Below are positions 44,978 to 46,923 of a DNA stretch of 46,923 nucleotides, piece by piece. Where the stretch lies: NCBI GenBank assembly GCA_036398095.1, contig DASWHR010000143.1, positions 1-46,923 of the forward strand. Reading direction: 5' to 3'. The number at the start of each line of letters is the position of its first letter. Within the stretch, counting starts at the first letter, position 1. Both the position numbers and the translations under genes were made by a program. The notes beneath the pieces were generated by a model. It was not told the origin of the DNA and did not search any database. It worked only from the letters and a program-made list of their open reading frames with translations. The DNA is from DASWHR01 sp036398095 (lineage in GTDB: Bacteria > Actinomycetota > AC-67).

Positions 44978-46387
44978 ATGGGTTTGGTCGTCTACAACAC
45001 GCTGACTCGCCGCAAGGAGCCTTTCCCGAAGGAGCCCGGCGAGCCCGTGGGCATGTACGTGTGCGGGCCGACCGTGCAGGATCAACCGCATCTGGGACAC
45101 GTGCGCGCGGCCGTGTCATTCGACGTGATCCGCCGGACCATGCTCGCGCTGGGATACCGCGTCCTGTTTGTGATGAACGTCACCGACGTGGACGACAAGA
45201 TCATCGCCCGGGGCGTCGAAGAGGGCCGCACCTCCTGGCAGGTCGCCGAGCAATATTCGCGCGTCTTCGACCGTACGATGGAGGCTCTGGGCGTGATGCC
45301 GCCAGACATCGCGCCGCGGGCGACCGCACACATCGCCGAGATGGTGGCGCTGATCACGGATCTCGTCGCCAAGGGCGCCGCCTATCCGGTCGAAGGCGGA
45401 GATGTGTATTTCGCCGTGGAAGGATTCAAGGGCTACGGAACGTTGTCGCACCGGTCGCTCGACGACATGCGCGCGGGCGAGCGCGTCGAACCCGACCCGC
45501 GCAAGCGGCATCCCATGGACTTCGCGCTGTGGAAGGCGGCGAAGGCCGGCGAGCCGTCGTGGCCGTCGCCGTGGGGTGAGGGCCGGCCGGGCTGGCACAT
45601 CGAATGCTCGGCGATGGCGATGAAGTATCTCGGCGCGACGTTCGACGTGCACGGCGGCGGCATGGATTTGATCTTTCCCCATCACGAGAACGAGATCGCC
45701 CAGGCGGAGGCCGCCACCGGCGAGCCGTTCGTTCGCGTCTGGCTGCACAACGGATTCGTCACGCTCGACAAAGAGAAGATGTCGAAGTCGACGAAGAACT
45801 ACGTGTCCGCGGCCGATGTGCTGCGCGATTTTCCGGCGCCGGCCGTCCGGTATTTCGTGGTCGCCGGCCATTATCGAAGCCAGATCGATTTCTCGGTTGA
45901 GTCGCTGGAAGACGCGCGGGGTGCATGGGCGCGCTTCACCGGTTTCGCGCGCAACGCTCGTTCGGCGATGGGCGACGCGCCGTTGCCGTCGCCGGATGCC
46001 GCGTCCCCATGGCGCGAGAAGTTTCTCGCCGCGATGCAGGACGACTTCGCGACGCCGGACGCGCTCGCCGTGTTGTTCGATCTCATCGGAGAAGGCAATC
46101 AGTTGGTCGAGCGCGCCGAGCGCAGCGGCTCCCACGATGAACTCGCGGCCGCGCTGGCGACGTTCTCGGAGCTGTCGGGCATCCTTGGTCTGGATCCGGT
46201 CGCCCAATGGCCGCAGGCGCAGCAGGCGAATCTCGGCCCGCTCGTCCGGCACGTGCTGGCCGATCGGGAAGCGGCGCGTGCCGCGAAGGATTATGCGCGC
46301 GCCGACGCGATTCGCGCGGTCTTGCGCGAAGCCGGCATCGCGGTCGAGGACCGTGCCGGTGGCGCGCGCTGGTATCTGTCCTCCTAG
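44978..46387 (+). CDS. cysS: Cysteinyl-tRNA synthetase
   Basis: The 469-aa class I enzyme charges tRNA-Cys. The zinc ligand C29 lies in MYVCGPTV, the HIGH-like motif is H38-L-G-H41, and KMSKS is at K267-S271. Other family segments are WHIECSAMA and GGGMDLIFPHHENEIAQ. The sequence carries the long C-terminal anticodon region of CysS, so it is not the shorter mycothiol ligase MshC. rlmB follows 4 nt later. Confidence 0.97.
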   Translation: MGLVVYNTLTRRKEPFPKEPGEPVGMYVCGPTVQDQPHLGHVRAAVSFDVIRRTMLALGYRVLFVMNVTDVDDKIIARGVEEGRTSWQVAEQYSRVFDRTMEALGVMPPDIAPRATAHIAEMVALITDLVAKGAAYPVEGGDVYFAVEGFKGYGTLSHRSLDDMRAGERVEPDPRKRHPMDFALWKAAKAGEPSWPSPWGEGRPGWHIECSAMAMKYLGATFDVHGGGMDLIFPHHENEIAQAEAATGEPFVRVWLHNGFVTLDKEKMSKSTKNYVSAADVLRDFPAPAVRYFVVAGHYRSQIDFSVESLEDARGAWARFTGFARNARSAMGDAPLPSPDAASPWREKFLAAMQDDFATPDALAVLFDLIGEGNQLVERAERSGSHDELAAALATFSELSGILGLDPVAQWPQAQQANLGPLVRHVLADREAARAAKDYARADAIRAVLREAGIAVEDRAGGARWYLSS

Positions 46388-46391
46388 CCCG

Positions 46392-46923
46392 ATGCGAATC
46401 GAAGGACGAAACCCGGTTCGCGAGGCCCTTCGAGCGAACGTGCCGATTCGCCGTCTGCTGGTTGCCGCCGGCGTCGACGAGCGCGGAACCATCGCGGAGA
46501 TCCTTTCCGTCGCGGCCGAGCGTCACATCGAGGTGCGTCGCGTCGCGCGCGCCGATCTGGATGCGGAAGCCGAGACCGGCGCGAACCAGGGAGTGATCGC
46601 TGAGTCGGCCGACTACGCCTATCGGCCCTGGCAGGATGCGGTGGCGCTGGCCGGCTCGCGCGGCGAGGTCCCGCTGCTGCTTGCGCTCGACGGGGTCACC
46701 GATCCGCAGAACACCGGATCCCTCATTCGCAGCGCGCATCTGCTGGGCGCGCACGGCGTGATCGTGCCGGCGCGACGGTCCGCGACGGTGAACGCGACGG
46801 TTGCGAAAGCGTCGGCCGGCGCCGTCTGGCACACGATCGTCGATCTGGTTACGAACCTCGAACGCGCGCTGGCCGACTGCAAGCAAGCCGGGTTGTGGGT
46901 CGCGGGTCTCGACGGCGCGGCCG
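46392..46923 (+). CDS. rlmB: 23S rRNA 2'-O-methyltransferase, TrmH/SpoU family (3' truncated by window)
   Basis: The 177 codons present encode the N-terminal substrate-binding domain (MRIEGRNPVREALRA, then IRRLLVA) and the start of the SPOUT catalytic domain (LALDGVTDPQNTGSLIRSAHLLGAHGVIVP), with motif 1 N...R intact. Homologues lie next to cysS in Actinobacteria and methylate G2251 of 23S rRNA; that specificity is inferred. The frame is open to the window edge, and the last motifs and stop are not visible. Confidence 0.9.
   Translation, partial: MRIEGRNPVREALRANVPIRRLLVAAGVDERGTIAEILSVAAERHIEVRRVARADLDAEAETGANQGVIAESADYAYRPWQDAVALAGSRGEVPLLLALDGVTDPQNTGSLIRSAHLLGAHGVIVPARRSATVNATVAKASAGAVWHTIVDLVTNLERALADCKQAGLWVAGLDGAA

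Noticed and set aside
44763..45005. 80-codon frame over the 34-aa ORF
   Set aside because: It runs through the terminator hairpin into cysS and starts within the SD of the micro-ORF.

Overview
The window is high-GC, gene-dense bacterial DNA whose backbone follows the conserved actinobacterial order known around Mycobacterium tuberculosis Rv3626c to Rv3579c. That order is the DUF2342 (F420-associated) metallopeptidase, tilS, hpt, ftsH, folE-folP-folB-folK, a DUF2520 Rossmann protein, panC-panD, nadC, coaX, lysS, clpC, mutY, disA, carD, a PIN/TRAM protein, ispD-ispF, cysS and rlmB. A WhiB protein, CarD, DisA and abundant GTG/TTG starts also point to Actinomycetota. Many genes carry a -10-like hexamer 5-12 nt before the start codon and no Shine-Dalgarno (SD), as expected of leaderless transcription. 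I would not go below phylum level: lsr2 is missing between lysS and clpC and radA is missing beside disA, so this is not a mycobacterium and is probably a deep or uncultured lineage.

Layout. 0-2 kb: tRNA-Thr(CGT), which lies inside the antisense 3' end of a secreted-protein gene, then whiB and a small membrane protein. 2-7.4 kb: DUF2342 metallopeptidase, tilS, hpt, a small beta-barrel-like protein, ftsH. 7.5-11 kb: two overlapping paralogous secreted proteins. 11.1-13.4 kb: folate operon folEPBK. 13.4-17.8 kb: a putative lipoprotein, then DUF2520, panC, panD, nadC and coaX (pantothenate/CoA and NAD). 17.9-23.4 kb: secreted propeller-like protein, unknown leaderless gene, lysS, tandem TetR repressors and a divergent small secreted protein. 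23.4-26.3 kb: a 440-nt gap with a possible structured RNA, then clpC. 26.5-29 kb: a surface protein with an LPxTG-like tail, then mutY. 29-35.1 kb: a minus-strand block of GNAT, GMC oxidoreductase, gluconate-dehydrogenase-subunit-3-like protein, a large secreted metzincin protease and a 90-aa unknown. 35.3-39.3 kb: disA, carD, PIN/TRAM, ispD, ispF. 39.4-44.9 kb: a signalling island. 45-46.9 kb: cysS and the start of rlmB.

The housekeeping genes cover tRNA lysidine synthesis, purine salvage, proteolysis, folate, CoA/NAD and isoprenoid precursors, aminoacylation, c-di-AMP synthesis and RNA polymerase control. They are interrupted at several points by accessory genes that mostly encode exported proteins.

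The most interesting stretch is the ispF-cysS island. It holds two micro-ORFs of 27 and 34 codons that are little more than an export signal plus a few residues. They flank a membrane HD-GYP protein, a DUF5317-like membrane protein and a large LuxR-type ATPase regulator. The 34-codon ORF has an SD, a signal-peptidase-like AxA site, a predicted mature octapeptide FPLFNQWP and its own terminator hairpin. It could be a secreted peptide signal. This is an inference from sequence only.
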